Made by a program: the position numbers and the translations under genes. Shown one piece after another: positions 45,208 through 53,977 of a DNA stretch of 64,000 bases (position 1 is its first letter; the number at the start of each line of letters is the position of its first letter). The notes under the pieces are model-generated. The model was not told the DNA's origin and did not search any database. It saw only the letters and a program-made list of their open reading frames with translations. Source of the DNA: an uncultured Alistipes sp. Its GTDB lineage: Bacteria; Bacteroidota; Bacteroidia; Bacteroidales; Rikenellaceae. The stretch is taken from assembly GCA_910576555.1 (NCBI GenBank), contig CAJTIY010000007.1, forward strand, positions 1 through 64,000, given 5' to 3'.

Positions 45208-46317
45208 ATGAAAAAAATACTCGTCTTTTCATACGATTACCCGCCCAACGACGGTGGAATCGCACGGCTGACTCACCAGATCGCTGCCAACTTCCGTCGC
45301 CGCGGACATGACGTTTCCGTGCTCACCTCCGATCATCAAGGCAACAATACCGAAACATACGACACGGAACGGATTCCGACCCACCGCATCGCCGGATCGC
45401 GATGGCGACGCATCTTCGAAGCCTACCAGTATTTACGTCATCTACCCGAAAAAGACTCGTATACCGTCATTTGCGGTTTATGGTGGCCGGAGGGCTTAAT
45501 AGCAGCATTAGCAGGATTCAAACATACGTACATACTAACACATGCCGCAGAATTGCGTACTGCTAAATCGTGGTTCCGCAAACGGATATGGCTCCCGATC
45601 GTTGCCAATTGGACATTACGACGAGCAGAGGGAGTCATCGCCAACAGCGCTTATACGGCCGCATTGAGTCGTCGTGTTTCGCCTCGGGCCCACGTATTCG
45701 AACTTCCGCTGGCGGTCGATCATGCTTTTTTCACGCCGGCAACGGAGCGGAGCAATGATTCGGACTGCTTTCGGATTTGCACCGTAGCCCGTATCTGCAT
45801 GTTCAAGGGATTCGACACGATCCTCACAGCGATCGATCGGCTTCCGGCGGAGACGAAAAGACGAATCCGATGGGAAATCGCGGGTTCAGGGCCCGACAAA
45901 GAGCAGCTGCGGCAACTGATCGAACAATCCTCCGTCGCCGACCAAATCACCATGCTGGGTTTCGTCGCAGATGCAGACATTCCCGAATTATATCGTCGTT
46001 CGGACCTGTTCGCACTCTGTACGCGGGAAGACGATCGCACAGCCAATGTCGAGGGCTTCGGTCTGGTGTTCCTCGAAGCGCAGGCTTGCGGCACTCCGGT
46101 AGTCGGCACCAATGCCGGAGGCATACCTTCGGCGATCGAACTCGGCAACGGAGGTTGGCTGATCGAAACGACAGAGGAACTGACCGCATTGCTCCACCAT
46201 CTTATTGCTCATCCGGACCAATGCCGTACGATGGGTGACAAAGCCCGTCGACGCATCGAAGCCTCCTGCACATGGCAGCACTACCTGAATAGCTTGAGCG
46301 AAATCATCCATATCTAA
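45208..46317 (+). CDS. Glycosyltransferase family 4
   Basis: A 369-residue GT-B transferase. The N-terminal Rossmann domain starts ILVFSYDYPPNDGGIARLT, and the donor-binding domain has ARICMFKGFDTIL, GSGPDKEQLRQL and the retaining EX7E-type motif EGFGLVFLEAQACGTPVV. It adds a sugar with retention of configuration; the donor is unknown. Gap of 7 bases to the upstream gene and 10 to the polymerase gene. Confidence 0.93.
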   Translation: MKKILVFSYDYPPNDGGIARLTHQIAANFRRRGHDVSVLTSDHQGNNTETYDTERIPTHRIAGSRWRRIFEAYQYLRHLPEKDSYTVICGLWWPEGLIAALAGFKHTYILTHAAELRTAKSWFRKRIWLPIVANWTLRRAEGVIANSAYTAALSRRVSPRAHVFELPLAVDHAFFTPATERSNDSDCFRICTVARICMFKGFDTILTAIDRLPAETKRRIRWEIAGSGPDKEQLRQLIEQSSVADQITMLGFVADADIPELYRRSDLFALCTREDDRTANVEGFGLVFLEAQACGTPVVGTNAGGIPSAIELGNGGWLIETTEELTALLHHLIAHPDQCRTMGDKARRRIEASCTWQHYLNSLSEIIHI

Positions 46318-46327
46318 CTTACGGCAG

Positions 46328-47419
46328 ATGTTAAACGCTGAATTACAATATTTCATCCTCCACAACTTCCTGCTTTTTCTCGTTTTAATTACCGCTATCA
46401 GCTATTTGACACGAGGAGCCAATGCCCCGAGCATCCATTCGAAAACACCCGCCGTCCTGCTTTTCCTATTCATGGTACTGATCATCGGATATCGGGATTG
46501 GACCTCACCTCTGTTCGGAGACTCCAACACATACGGTAACTACCTGAAATTAGCGACCAGCCCGGAAAGCGTCTGGTATTCGAAAAGCAAACTGTTCGGA
46601 TACATCTATTATTACTGGCATAAATGGAATCTTTCGGCGGAGTCGTTCTTCCTGCTCTCCGCATTGATCTATTGCGCCCCGATGTATGCGCTCTCGAAAA
46701 AGCTGAAAAATTCGAGAAGCCCCTTTCTGCCCCTACTCTTTTTCGCCACTTCGCTCATCTGGTATTCTTTCGGAGTCAACGGCATACGGAACGGTTGGGC
46801 ATTCGCCATGATTCTATGGGCGATTTATTACTACGATCGTCCCTTCCTTTTCTATGCGTTTCTGGCCCTCGGCTACGCCATTCACGGATCGGTCATGCTG
46901 ACCATCGGCGCCATATGCGTTACCCGTTATTACGCGAAACCGAAAAGCATGCTTCTTTTTTGGCTGGGTTGCGTACTTCTCTCCGTCATAATCGGCCGTT
47001 ACGCGGAAGACATATTCCTGCAATACGACTTCATCGCAGAAGAAGGCGAAGGCTACTTATCGCTTGAGGAAGAGGTAAATGACGATGTCACATTTTCCCA
47101 CACGGGATTTCGATGGGACTTCGTACTCTACAGTGTCATTCCGATCCTATGGGGTTATTACAACATCATTAAATCCCAAGTCAAGGACAAATACTACGAT
47201 TGGATATTTTGTACCTATGTTCTGGCCAACGCCATCTGGGTACTCGTGATTCGCGCCAATTTCTCGAATCGTATCGCATCGCTGTCTTGGTTTCTGATTC
47301 CGATCGTTATTGTCTATCCTTTGGTTCGAATGCACAATTTCCGCAATCAGAACCAAACGATCGCTATTACCCTCATCCTGTACTATGGTTTCACCTACGG
47401 CATGTGGCTTATCTCTTGA
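46328..47419 (+). CDS. EpsG-family O-antigen/capsule polymerase (Wzy-like)
   Basis: A 363-residue membrane protein with about ten hydrophobic segments and the EpsG-type features: an early RDW..PLFGDSNTYGNYLK segment, then WYSFGVNGIRNGWAFAMILW with the conserved Asn and Arg. It would polymerise the flipped repeat units on the periplasmic side. It is the only polymerase candidate in the locus, which makes the locus a complete Wzx/Wzy pathway. Composition is the most A/T-rich of the region. Confidence 0.85.
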   Translation: MLNAELQYFILHNFLLFLVLITAISYLTRGANAPSIHSKTPAVLLFLFMVLIIGYRDWTSPLFGDSNTYGNYLKLATSPESVWYSKSKLFGYIYYYWHKWNLSAESFFLLSALIYCAPMYALSKKLKNSRSPFLPLLFFATSLIWYSFGVNGIRNGWAFAMILWAIYYYDRPFLFYAFLALGYAIHGSVMLTIGAICVTRYYAKPKSMLLFWLGCVLLSVIIGRYAEDIFLQYDFIAEEGEGYLSLEEEVNDDVTFSHTGFRWDFVLYSVIPILWGYYNIIKSQVKDKYYDWIFCTYVLANAIWVLVIRANFSNRIASLSWFLIPIVIVYPLVRMHNFRNQNQTIAITLILYYGFTYGMWLIS

Positions 47420-47441
47420 TATTCTCCTCAAACCGAATCTT

Positions 47442-48302
47442 ATGACGACATCTTCCCACAAAGTCTGCGTCGTAATGCCCGTATACAACGGCGCCGGAAC
47501 GATCCGCCGTGCCATCCGGTCGCTCCAACTTCAAACCTATGCCAACTGGGCCTGCGTGATCGTCGACGACGGTTCGACGGACGATACCGCAGCGATCCTC
47601 GATCGGATCGAAGATCCTCGGTTCCGGATTATCCATTTGGAAGCCAATCGAGGCAGAGGATATGCCCGCAAAACGGCGATCGCCAATGCCGACGGCGAAT
47701 ATTTGGCCTATCTGGACGCCGACGATTTCATCCATCCGGACAAGCTGCGCCTTCAGATCGAACGGTTCCGTTCGGACCCCGAACTCGATCTGGTCGGTTG
47801 CGGCGCACTGATGCTGGACCGGCGCCTGCAGCCACTCAACCGCTCCGCAAACACACGATCGATCAAAGCGCTGTACCGCGACGGCGACAGCCTGCCTACG
47901 GTCATGGCGGCAGTCATGGTACGCACGGAACTGGCCCGCAACATCGAATACAATACGGCTTTGGACGTCGGCGAAGACATCGATTACTTCTCGCGTTACC
48001 TCGACGGACGATACTATGCGAACATTCCGGATGCAATGTATTATTATGATCTAGGAATGACTTCGAGCATGAAAATAATGCGCTATACTGCCCACGACAT
48101 CAAACGCGGCTGGTACCAGTTCCGCAGAACTCCCGTCGCCGGTCTGAAAATAATGCTTTTCGATATACTGAAGCTATTCGTATACGGATGTACGTTACCC
48201 GTACTCGGATCCGGATTCTTCATCGCCCGCAGAGGCGTTCCTGCAAATCCGTCCGAAATCGAGGCGTTCCGGACAACGCTTGCCGCAATTGAACAAAAAT
48301 AG
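47442..48302 (+). CDS. Glycosyltransferase family 2
   Basis: A 286-residue GT-A transferase with KVCVVMPVYNGAGTIRRAIR, VIVDDGSTDDTAAIL and YLAYLDADDFIHPDKLRLQ. The ATG at 47442 is chosen over an upstream frame that overlaps the polymerase gene and lacks family sequence. The C-terminal 80 residues are probably a membrane-associated helix pair (IMLFDILKLFVYGCTLPVL). It is the last gene of the less G/C-rich block; the next gene is markedly more G/C-rich. Confidence 0.9.
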   Translation: MTTSSHKVCVVMPVYNGAGTIRRAIRSLQLQTYANWACVIVDDGSTDDTAAILDRIEDPRFRIIHLEANRGRGYARKTAIANADGEYLAYLDADDFIHPDKLRLQIERFRSDPELDLVGCGALMLDRRLQPLNRSANTRSIKALYRDGDSLPTVMAAVMVRTELARNIEYNTALDVGEDIDYFSRYLDGRYYANIPDAMYYYDLGMTSSMKIMRYTAHDIKRGWYQFRRTPVAGLKIMLFDILKLFVYGCTLPVLGSGFFIARRGVPANPSEIEAFRTTLAAIEQK

Positions 48303-48310
48303 CTGAAATT

Positions 48311-49447
48311 ATGCAAATCCGCGAAAAACTCCTCCGCCTGACCACCATCGACGGCAGCCTCGACACCCTGCTCAAGGGCCAGCTCCGCTACATGAACGAA
48401 TCGTTCGAGGTCGTCGGCGTCGCCGACGACTCGGGTCGGCTCGACGCCGTGGCCGCGCGCGAAGGGATCCGCACCGTGGCCGTGCCGATGCGGCGCGCGA
48501 TCAGCCCGCTGGCCGATCTGCGGTCGCTGCTCCGACTCTTCCGCCTCTTCCGCCGCGAACGCCCCCTGATCGTCCACGCCAACACGCCGAAGGCGAGCCT
48601 GCTGGGCATGGTCGCCGCATGGCTCGCCCGGGTTCCCCACCGCATCTACTTAGTCACCGGGCTCCGCTTCGAGACGACGCACGGCGCGCTGCGATTCGTG
48701 CTCAAGACGATGGAACGGATCACCTGCCTCTGCGCGACGAAGGTGATTCCCGAAGGCGAAGGGGTCAAGGCGACCCTCCTCCGGGAGCGAATCACCCGAA
48801 AACCGCTGCAGAAGATCCACCACGGCAACATCAACGGCATCGACATCGCCCATTTCGACCGCACGGCGGAGGTCGAGCGGCGTGCCGCGGAGCTCCGCGC
48901 GGGATCGGAGGCATTCACGTTCCTGTTCATCGGCCGCATGGTCCGCGACAAGGGCATCGAAGAGTTGCTCGCCGCCTTCGACCGCCTCGCCCACGAACGC
49001 GACGATGTCCGGCTGCTGCTCGTCGGCAACTTCGAGGACGAACTCGATCCCGTGTCGCCCGCCGCGAAGAGCATCATCGAACGGAACCCGAAGATCCGCT
49101 TCGCAGGATTCCAGAGCGACGTCCGCCCCTATCTTGCGGCCTCCGACACGCTCGTGCTGCCCAGCTACCGCGAGGGCTTCCCCAACGTCGTCCTGCAGGC
49201 CGGAGCGATGGGGCTCCCGTGCATCGTCACCGACATCAACGGCTGCAACGAGGCCATCATCGAGGGCCGCAACGGCACGATCATCCCCAAGCAGGACACC
49301 GATGCGCTCTACGATGCCATGCGGCGCTTCGTCGCCGACCGCGCCGCGACCCGCACGATGGCCGCCGCGGCCCGCGACCTGACCGCTTCGCGCTACCTCC
49401 AGCAGGATGTCTGGCGCGCCACACGCGAAATGTATCAAACGTTATAA
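48311..49447 (+). CDS. Glycosyltransferase family 4, second-sugar type
   Basis: A 378-residue GT-B transferase: LLRLTTIDGSLDTLLKGQLR at the start, IVHANTPKASLLGMVAAWLA, then FLFIGRMVRDKGIEELLAAF and SYREGFPNVVLQAGAMGLPC with the EX7E-like pattern. Enzymes of this kind, directly before the initiating sugar transferase, commonly add the second sugar (PglA-like). It is G/C-rich like the chromosome core, in contrast to the genes upstream, and looks like part of the conserved end of the locus. Confidence 0.92.
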   Translation: MQIREKLLRLTTIDGSLDTLLKGQLRYMNESFEVVGVADDSGRLDAVAAREGIRTVAVPMRRAISPLADLRSLLRLFRLFRRERPLIVHANTPKASLLGMVAAWLARVPHRIYLVTGLRFETTHGALRFVLKTMERITCLCATKVIPEGEGVKATLLRERITRKPLQKIHHGNINGIDIAHFDRTAEVERRAAELRAGSEAFTFLFIGRMVRDKGIEELLAAFDRLAHERDDVRLLLVGNFEDELDPVSPAAKSIIERNPKIRFAGFQSDVRPYLAASDTLVLPSYREGFPNVVLQAGAMGLPCIVTDINGCNEAIIEGRNGTIIPKQDTDALYDAMRRFVADRAATRTMAAAARDLTASRYLQQDVWRATREMYQTL

Positions 49448-49449
49448 CG

Positions 49450-50058
49450 ATGTACCGTCATTTTTTCAAACGCTTTTTCGATCTGGTGCTCTCCTTCACG
49501 GCGCTCGTCGCCCTCTCGCCGCTGCTCGTCGTCGTCACCGTATGGCTCCATTTCGCCAACAAGGGCGCCGGAGCGTTCTTCCTTCAGGAGCGTCCGGGCA
49601 AGAACGCCAAGATATTCAAGGTCATCAAATTCAAGACGATGACCGACGCCTGCGATGCCGACGGCAATCCGCTGCCCGACGAACGCCGGCTGACGCGCGT
49701 GGGACGTTTCGTCCGCTCGACCTCGCTCGACGAGCTGCCCCAGCTGCTCAACGTCCTCAAGGGCGACATGTCGCTGATCGGGCCGCGGCCGCTGCGCGTG
49801 CACTATCTGCCGTTATACAACGCAGTGCAGGCCCGGCGCCACGAGGTCCGGCCCGGCATCACGGGCTGGGCGCAATGCCACGGCCGCAACGCCATTTCTT
49901 GGACCCGAAAATTCGAATTGGATGTCTGGTACGTAGATCATGTGACCCTGATAACTGATTTGAAAATCATCTGCGTCACCATATCGAAAGTACTCCGCAG
50001 AGCGGACATCTCCTCGGCAAACTCCGTCACAGCGGAACCGTTCAACGGGAATAATTAA
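49450..50058 (+). CDS. Initiating sugar-1-phosphate transferase (PglC-like)
   Basis: A 202-residue monotopic phosphoglycosyl transferase. The membrane re-entrant helix is FDLVLSFTALVALSPLLVVV. The catalytic and binding motifs are VIKFKTM, LDELPQLLNVLKGDMSLIGP and RPGITGWAQCHGRN. It transfers a sugar phosphate, probably an N-acetylated 4-amino-6-deoxy sugar, to undecaprenyl phosphate and so starts the repeat unit. The first 455 bases are G/C-rich and the last 150 are not, which suggests a recombination joint inside the gene. Confidence 0.93.
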   Translation: MYRHFFKRFFDLVLSFTALVALSPLLVVVTVWLHFANKGAGAFFLQERPGKNAKIFKVIKFKTMTDACDADGNPLPDERRLTRVGRFVRSTSLDELPQLLNVLKGDMSLIGPRPLRVHYLPLYNAVQARRHEVRPGITGWAQCHGRNAISWTRKFELDVWYVDHVTLITDLKIICVTISKVLRRADISSANSVTAEPFNGNN

Positions 50059-50076
50059 TAAAACCATATCTATACG

Positions 50077-50766
50077 ATGAAAAGCGTAATTATCGGCGCC
50101 GGTACTTACGGCGAAGTCTATCTCGCGTATCTGGAAGAAGCAGGCGTACAGATCGTCGGATTTCTGGATGACGACGCGTCTCTATGGAATCGGGAAATAC
50201 GGGGGAAACGAGTCCTCGGCGGCACGGATCGGCTCGCCGATCTACGCGAAGAGCTCGACGTCGAAGCCGTATATTGTCCGATCGGATCGAATGAAATACG
50301 TGTCCGGATGTTGACGCGCGCACGCCAAATGGGTTACCGGACACCGTGTTATTTTCATCCGTCCGTGATCCTATCACCTCAAATATCGATCGCAAACGAA
50401 GGTGTATACATTCTTCCCGGCACGAACGTTATGCCGTACGTAACCATTGAAAAAGACGTCATGATCAGTTCCGGGACGAACATCCACCACCACTCCTACC
50501 TCGCACAAGGCACATTTATCTCGACCGGCGTCAATTTCGGAGCTAATATCCGCACGGAACCTTATGCCTATATCGGTATGAGCGCTACGATCATGACGGG
50601 CATCCACCGGCTCGGAGAGGGATGTCTTATCGGTGCAGGCGCCGTAGTCATCCGCGACGTCGAAAAATATGCGATCATGGCCGGCGTTCCGGCTCGCTTA
50701 ATCAAATACAAAGATCGTACGCCCGATTACGGAGCCCCCGAACGAGGGGGGGGGAACTCCCGATAA
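50077..50766 (+). CDS. NeuD/PglD-like sugar acetyltransferase
   Basis: A 229-residue protein. An N-terminal nucleotide-sugar-binding Rossmann part (KSVIIGAGTYGEVYLAYLEE) is followed by left-handed beta-helix hexapeptide repeats (MISSGTNIHHHSYLAQGTFI, GEGCLIGAGAVVIRDVEKYA) with a His typical of the active site. It should N-acetylate a UDP-4-amino sugar. The order sugar transferase, acetyltransferase, then aminotransferase further on is that of PglC-PglD-PglE. A G9 tract encodes three Gly at residues 224-226, four codons before the stop. Confidence 0.9.
   Translation: MKSVIIGAGTYGEVYLAYLEEAGVQIVGFLDDDASLWNREIRGKRVLGGTDRLADLREELDVEAVYCPIGSNEIRVRMLTRARQMGYRTPCYFHPSVILSPQISIANEGVYILPGTNVMPYVTIEKDVMISSGTNIHHHSYLAQGTFISTGVNFGANIRTEPYAYIGMSATIMTGIHRLGEGCLIGAGAVVIRDVEKYAIMAGVPARLIKYKDRTPDYGAPERGGGNSR
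50746..50754 (+). repeat. G9 tract at the 3' end of the acetyltransferase gene
   Basis: Nine G encode Gly224-226. One added G would move translation to a frame that ends at 50825, lengthening the protein by about 20 residues and overlapping the start of the ATP-grasp gene (50815). One lost G gives a frame open past 50900. Confidence 0.95.
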
Positions 50767-50814
50767 GCTACCGCCTCGCACCGGCCCTGCCGCATCTTCG
50801 AAAAACCACGAACC

Positions 50815-51771
50815 ATGCGGCATAACATCCTCGTCACATCGGCCGGCAAGCGCGTGGCGCTCGTGCGGGCCTTCCGTCGGGCACTCGACCGCACCTTCCC
50901 CGAGGGGAAGGTCCTCACGACGGACATGAATCCGGGGATGGCCCCGGCGGGCTACGCATCCGACGGCTGCTTCGCGGTGCCGCGGGTCACGGCCCCGAAC
51001 TACATCGCGACGCTGCTCGACATCTGCCGACGCAACGATGTCGGAATGATCGTCCCGACGATCGACACCGAACTGCTCGTTCTCGCGGAGAACAAGCACC
51101 GGTTCGAAGCCGAGGGCATCGCCGCGATCGTCTCCGCCCGCCCGTTCGTCGCCACCTGCCGCGACAAACGACGCACGGGCGACTTCTTTGCCGCCCACGG
51201 CATCCGGACGCCGAAACCGGTCGACAAACACGCCCCGACCTTTCCGCTCTTCGCCAAACCCTACGACGGCTCGTTGAGCTGCAACCTCCACCGCATCACC
51301 CGTGCGGAGGAGCTCACGGAGGAGCTGCTGACCGACCCGAAGCTGATCTTCATGGAGTACATCGACACGAACCGCTACAAGGAGTACACGGCGGACCTCT
51401 ACTACGGCCGCGACCACGAGCTCAAGGCGACGGTGCCGCGCGAGCGGATCGAGATCCGGGCCGGGGAGATCAGCAAGGGCCGCACCGAGAAGGGGCCGCT
51501 GGTCGACTATCTGCGGACGCGGCTCGGCCGCATCGAAGGGTGCGTCGGCTGCATCTGCATCCAGCTGTTCCGCGACCCCGCGACCGACGACACGGTCGGC
51601 ATCGAGATCAATCCCCGCTTCGGGGGCGGATATCCCCTCGCCCTCGCTGCCGGGGCCGACTATCCGGAACTGCTGATCCGCGAATACTTCCTCGGGGAGC
51701 GAATCGCCTACCGCGACGACTGGCGGGACGGCATGCTCATGCTGCGCTACGATGACGCCGTATTCGTCTGA
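50815..51771 (+). CDS. ATP-grasp domain protein (CarB-like)
   Basis: A 318-residue ATP-grasp protein: an N-terminal preATP-grasp domain (NILVTSAGKRVALVRAFRRA), a phosphate/ATP region LFAKPYDGSLSCNL and the metal-binding end IEINPRFGGGYPLALAAGADYP. Such proteins join a carboxylate to an amine via acyl phosphate. In glycan loci next to HAD and aminotransferase genes they are frequent in Bacteroidales but not assigned. It could attach an amino acid or other acid to the amino sugar; this is inference. G/C-rich. Overlaps the next gene by 20 bases. Confidence 0.87.
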   Translation: MRHNILVTSAGKRVALVRAFRRALDRTFPEGKVLTTDMNPGMAPAGYASDGCFAVPRVTAPNYIATLLDICRRNDVGMIVPTIDTELLVLAENKHRFEAEGIAAIVSARPFVATCRDKRRTGDFFAAHGIRTPKPVDKHAPTFPLFAKPYDGSLSCNLHRITRAEELTEELLTDPKLIFMEYIDTNRYKEYTADLYYGRDHELKATVPRERIEIRAGEISKGRTEKGPLVDYLRTRLGRIEGCVGCICIQLFRDPATDDTVGIEINPRFGGGYPLALAAGADYPELLIREYFLGERIAYRDDWRDGMLMLRYDDAVFV

Positions 51772-52471
51772 CCTCCGTCGCGAGGTCGTCGTCTTCGACC
51801 TCGACGACACGCTCTGCAAGGAGATCGATTTCCTGCGGTCGGCCTTCCGGGCGATCGCCGACCGGCTGCTCCGCGACCACCGGCTCGACGCGGATCCCTA
51901 CCCGCGGATGCTCGACCTCCATGCGCAGGGCGCCGACGTGTTCGGGACGATCGACCGCATCTACGGCCTCGGCATCCCGCCGGCGGAGTACCTCGCACAC
52001 TACCGCAACCACCGGCCTCGCATCGCCCTGTGGCCCGAGACGCGCACGACGCTCGAAACGCTGCGGGCCCGCGGCTGCACGATCGGCCTGCTCACCGACG
52101 GGAGGAGCGTCACGCAGCGCAACAAGATCGCGGCGCTCGGCCTCGACGCCTTCGTCGCACCCGACGACATCGTCGTATCGGAGGAGTTCGGCAGCGAGAA
52201 GCCGTGCGAAGCCAACTACGCCCACTTCGTCCGCAGATACCCCGACGCGACGTTCGCCTACGTGGGCGACAATCCGTGCAAGGACTTCCTCGCACCCAAC
52301 CGGCTCGGCTGGCGGACGATCTGCCTGCTCGACGACGGCCGGAACATCCACCGGCAGCGGTTCGACCTCCCGGCCGAATACCTGCCGCAGATAAGCATCG
52401 ACAGCATCGAACGAATCATACATCATATCCGATTATGCACAACAGAATCTACCTCTGCTTGGCCCACATGA
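51752..52471 (+). CDS. HAD-superfamily hydrolase
   Basis: A 239-residue haloacid-dehalogenase-fold protein. Motif I is VVFDLDDTLCKE (nucleophile Asp18 and Asp20), motif II is GLLTDG and motif IV is AYVGDNPCKDFLAPN. It is probably a phosphatase. Its 20-base overlap with the ATP-grasp gene and 37-base overlap with the aminotransferase gene indicate tight coupling, so it likely acts on an intermediate of the same pathway. An ATG close to 51752 is taken as the start; family N-termini begin about here. Confidence 0.87.
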   Translation: MTPYSSDLRREVVVFDLDDTLCKEIDFLRSAFRAIADRLLRDHRLDADPYPRMLDLHAQGADVFGTIDRIYGLGIPPAEYLAHYRNHRPRIALWPETRTTLETLRARGCTIGLLTDGRSVTQRNKIAALGLDAFVAPDDIVVSEEFGSEKPCEANYAHFVRRYPDATFAYVGDNPCKDFLAPNRLGWRTICLLDDGRNIHRQRFDLPAEYLPQISIDSIERIIHHIRLCTTESTSAWPT

Positions 52472-53676
52472 GCGGCGAGGAACAGAAATTCATCAAGGAG
52501 GCCTTCGACACCAACTGGGTGGTGCCGCTAGGCCCCAACGTCAACGGGTTCGAGGAGGAGCTCAAGCAGTTCGTCGGCGGCGACCGCGAGGTCGTGGCCC
52601 TCTCCTCCGGCACGGCCGCCGTACACCTCGCGCTGCTGGCCTGCGGCGTGGGTCCGGGCGACGAAGTCCTCGTGCAGAGCTTCACCTTCTGCGCCTCGTC
52701 GCACCCGGTCGTCTACCTCGGCGCCACGCCCGTCTTCGTCGATTCCGAAGCCGAGAGCTGGAACATGGATCCGCAGCTGCTCGAAGAGGCCATCCGCGAC
52801 CGCATCGCCAAGACGGGCCGCAAGCCGAAGGCCATCGTCCCGGTCTACCTCTACGGCATGCCGGCCCGGATCGACGAGATCATGGCCGTCGCCGAACGCT
52901 ACGACATTCCGGTCGTCGAAGATGCCGCCGAGGGTTTCGGCAGCCGCTACGACGGCCGTGTCTGCGGCACGTTCGGCCGCTACGGCGTGCTGTCGTTCAA
53001 CGGCAACAAGATGATCACCACCTCGGGGGGCGGCGCGCTGATCTGCCCCGATGCTGCCGCGAAGCAGCGGATCATGTTCTACGCCACACAGGCGCGCGAG
53101 GCCTACCCCTACTACCAGCACGAGCACATCGGCTACAACTACCGCATGTCGAACATCTGCGCCGGCATCGGCCGCGGGCAGATGACCGTGGCCGACGCCC
53201 ACATCGCCCACCACCGACGCCTCTGCGACCTCTACCGGGAACTGCTGGCAGGGGTCGACGGCATCTCGCTGCACGAGAACCCCTCGCCGCGCTACGAGAG
53301 CAACTACTGGCTCAACACGATCCTGCTCGATCCAGCGCTGCATGTCGCCGGCGAGGCGCACGCCTACGAAACGGCCGTTCAGGGCGCCGTGGGCGGTGCC
53401 GCGGGAGTCACGCACGCCGCCGCGACGCTCCGCACCGACTGCGAGCCCAACCGCAACGTCGAGGCGATGCGCACGGCGCTCGATGCCGCAGGCATCGAAT
53501 CGCGTCCCCTGTGGAAGCCCATGCACCGCCAGCCGGTCTACGCCGCCAATCCGCGCTACGTCAACGGCGTGAGCGAGTCGCTCTTCGCACGCGGACTCTG
53601 CCTGCCGAGCGGCCCCTGCGTCAGCGAGGACGACGTGCGCTACATCGTCGAGCGGATCGTCGCAGCGATCCGTTGA
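52435..53676 (+). CDS. DegT/DnrJ/EryC1 sugar aminotransferase (PglE-like)
   Basis: A 413-residue PLP enzyme aminating a UDP-4-keto-6-deoxy sugar. Landmarks are IYLCLAHMSGEEQKFIKEAF, VALSSGTAAVHLALLACGVG, VVEDAAEGFGSRYDG and SFNGNKMITTSGGG with the PLP Lys192. This form, starting with 'Y.C..HMSG.E', is the PglE/LegC-like branch used for bacillosamine-type sugars. A segment around residues 300-335 (EAHAYETAVQGAVGGAAGVT) is Ala/Gly-rich and not typical, perhaps an insertion. The matching 4,6-dehydratase (PglF) is not in the window. Last gene of the locus. Confidence 0.93.
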   Translation: MHNRIYLCLAHMSGEEQKFIKEAFDTNWVVPLGPNVNGFEEELKQFVGGDREVVALSSGTAAVHLALLACGVGPGDEVLVQSFTFCASSHPVVYLGATPVFVDSEAESWNMDPQLLEEAIRDRIAKTGRKPKAIVPVYLYGMPARIDEIMAVAERYDIPVVEDAAEGFGSRYDGRVCGTFGRYGVLSFNGNKMITTSGGGALICPDAAAKQRIMFYATQAREAYPYYQHEHIGYNYRMSNICAGIGRGQMTVADAHIAHHRRLCDLYRELLAGVDGISLHENPSPRYESNYWLNTILLDPALHVAGEAHAYETAVQGAVGGAAGVTHAAATLRTDCEPNRNVEAMRTALDAAGIESRPLWKPMHRQPVYAANPRYVNGVSESLFARGLCLPSGPCVSEDDVRYIVERIVAAIR

Positions 53677-53803
53677 TCCACCGGACCGCGGATCCGTCGA
53701 GGCTCCGGGCCTCCGATCCGCAGGCCGTCGTCCGCCGGGTTCCGCCTCCGACGCGCAACGACCGGCGCCGCCGGCCCTGAAGAGGCGGTACGCCCCCTTG
53801 CTC

Positions 53804-53838
53804 CCCCTGCCGAAGTCATCCGGCAGGGGTATTTTTTT
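53804..53838 (+). terminator. Terminator of the glycan locus
   Basis: CCCCTGCCG (53804-53812) pairs with CGGCAGGGG (53821-53829), followed by TA and seven T (53832-53838). It ends the 14.5-kb plus-strand operon. Confidence 0.92.
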
Positions 53839-53911
53839 GTCCGGAAGATCGCTTGTCCGCACCGCGGAGTCCGAACCGTCCGCGCAACCTAATCCGGCAC
53901 TCCCGAACGCA

Positions 53912-53946
53912 GTTCGCCCCGGAGGATGCAGTCCTCCGGGGCGAAC
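53912..53946 (-). terminator. Perfect 15-bp hairpin at the end of the rnf operon
   Basis: GTTCGCCCCGGAGGA (53912-53926) pairs fully with TCCTCCGGGGCGAAC (53932-53946), loop TGCAG. It lies 31 bases past the rnfA stop. No T-run follows on the minus strand. The rest of 53677-53977 shows no gene. Confidence 0.6.
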
Positions 53947-53977
53947 GACTCCGGGCGACGGGCGCCCTATCGGACCC

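Noticed and set aside
42520..50754. A sequencing or assembly error as the source of the G9 tracts
   Set aside because: It cannot be excluded from one sequence. However, both intragenic tracts keep their frames open with family-consistent protein on both sides of the first, so the length given is plausible for the expressed state.
53690..53790. Possible tRNA or small RNA in the gap after the aminotransferase gene
   Set aside because: Several GC inverted repeats are present, but no cloverleaf, no T-loop consensus with paired stem and no promoter.
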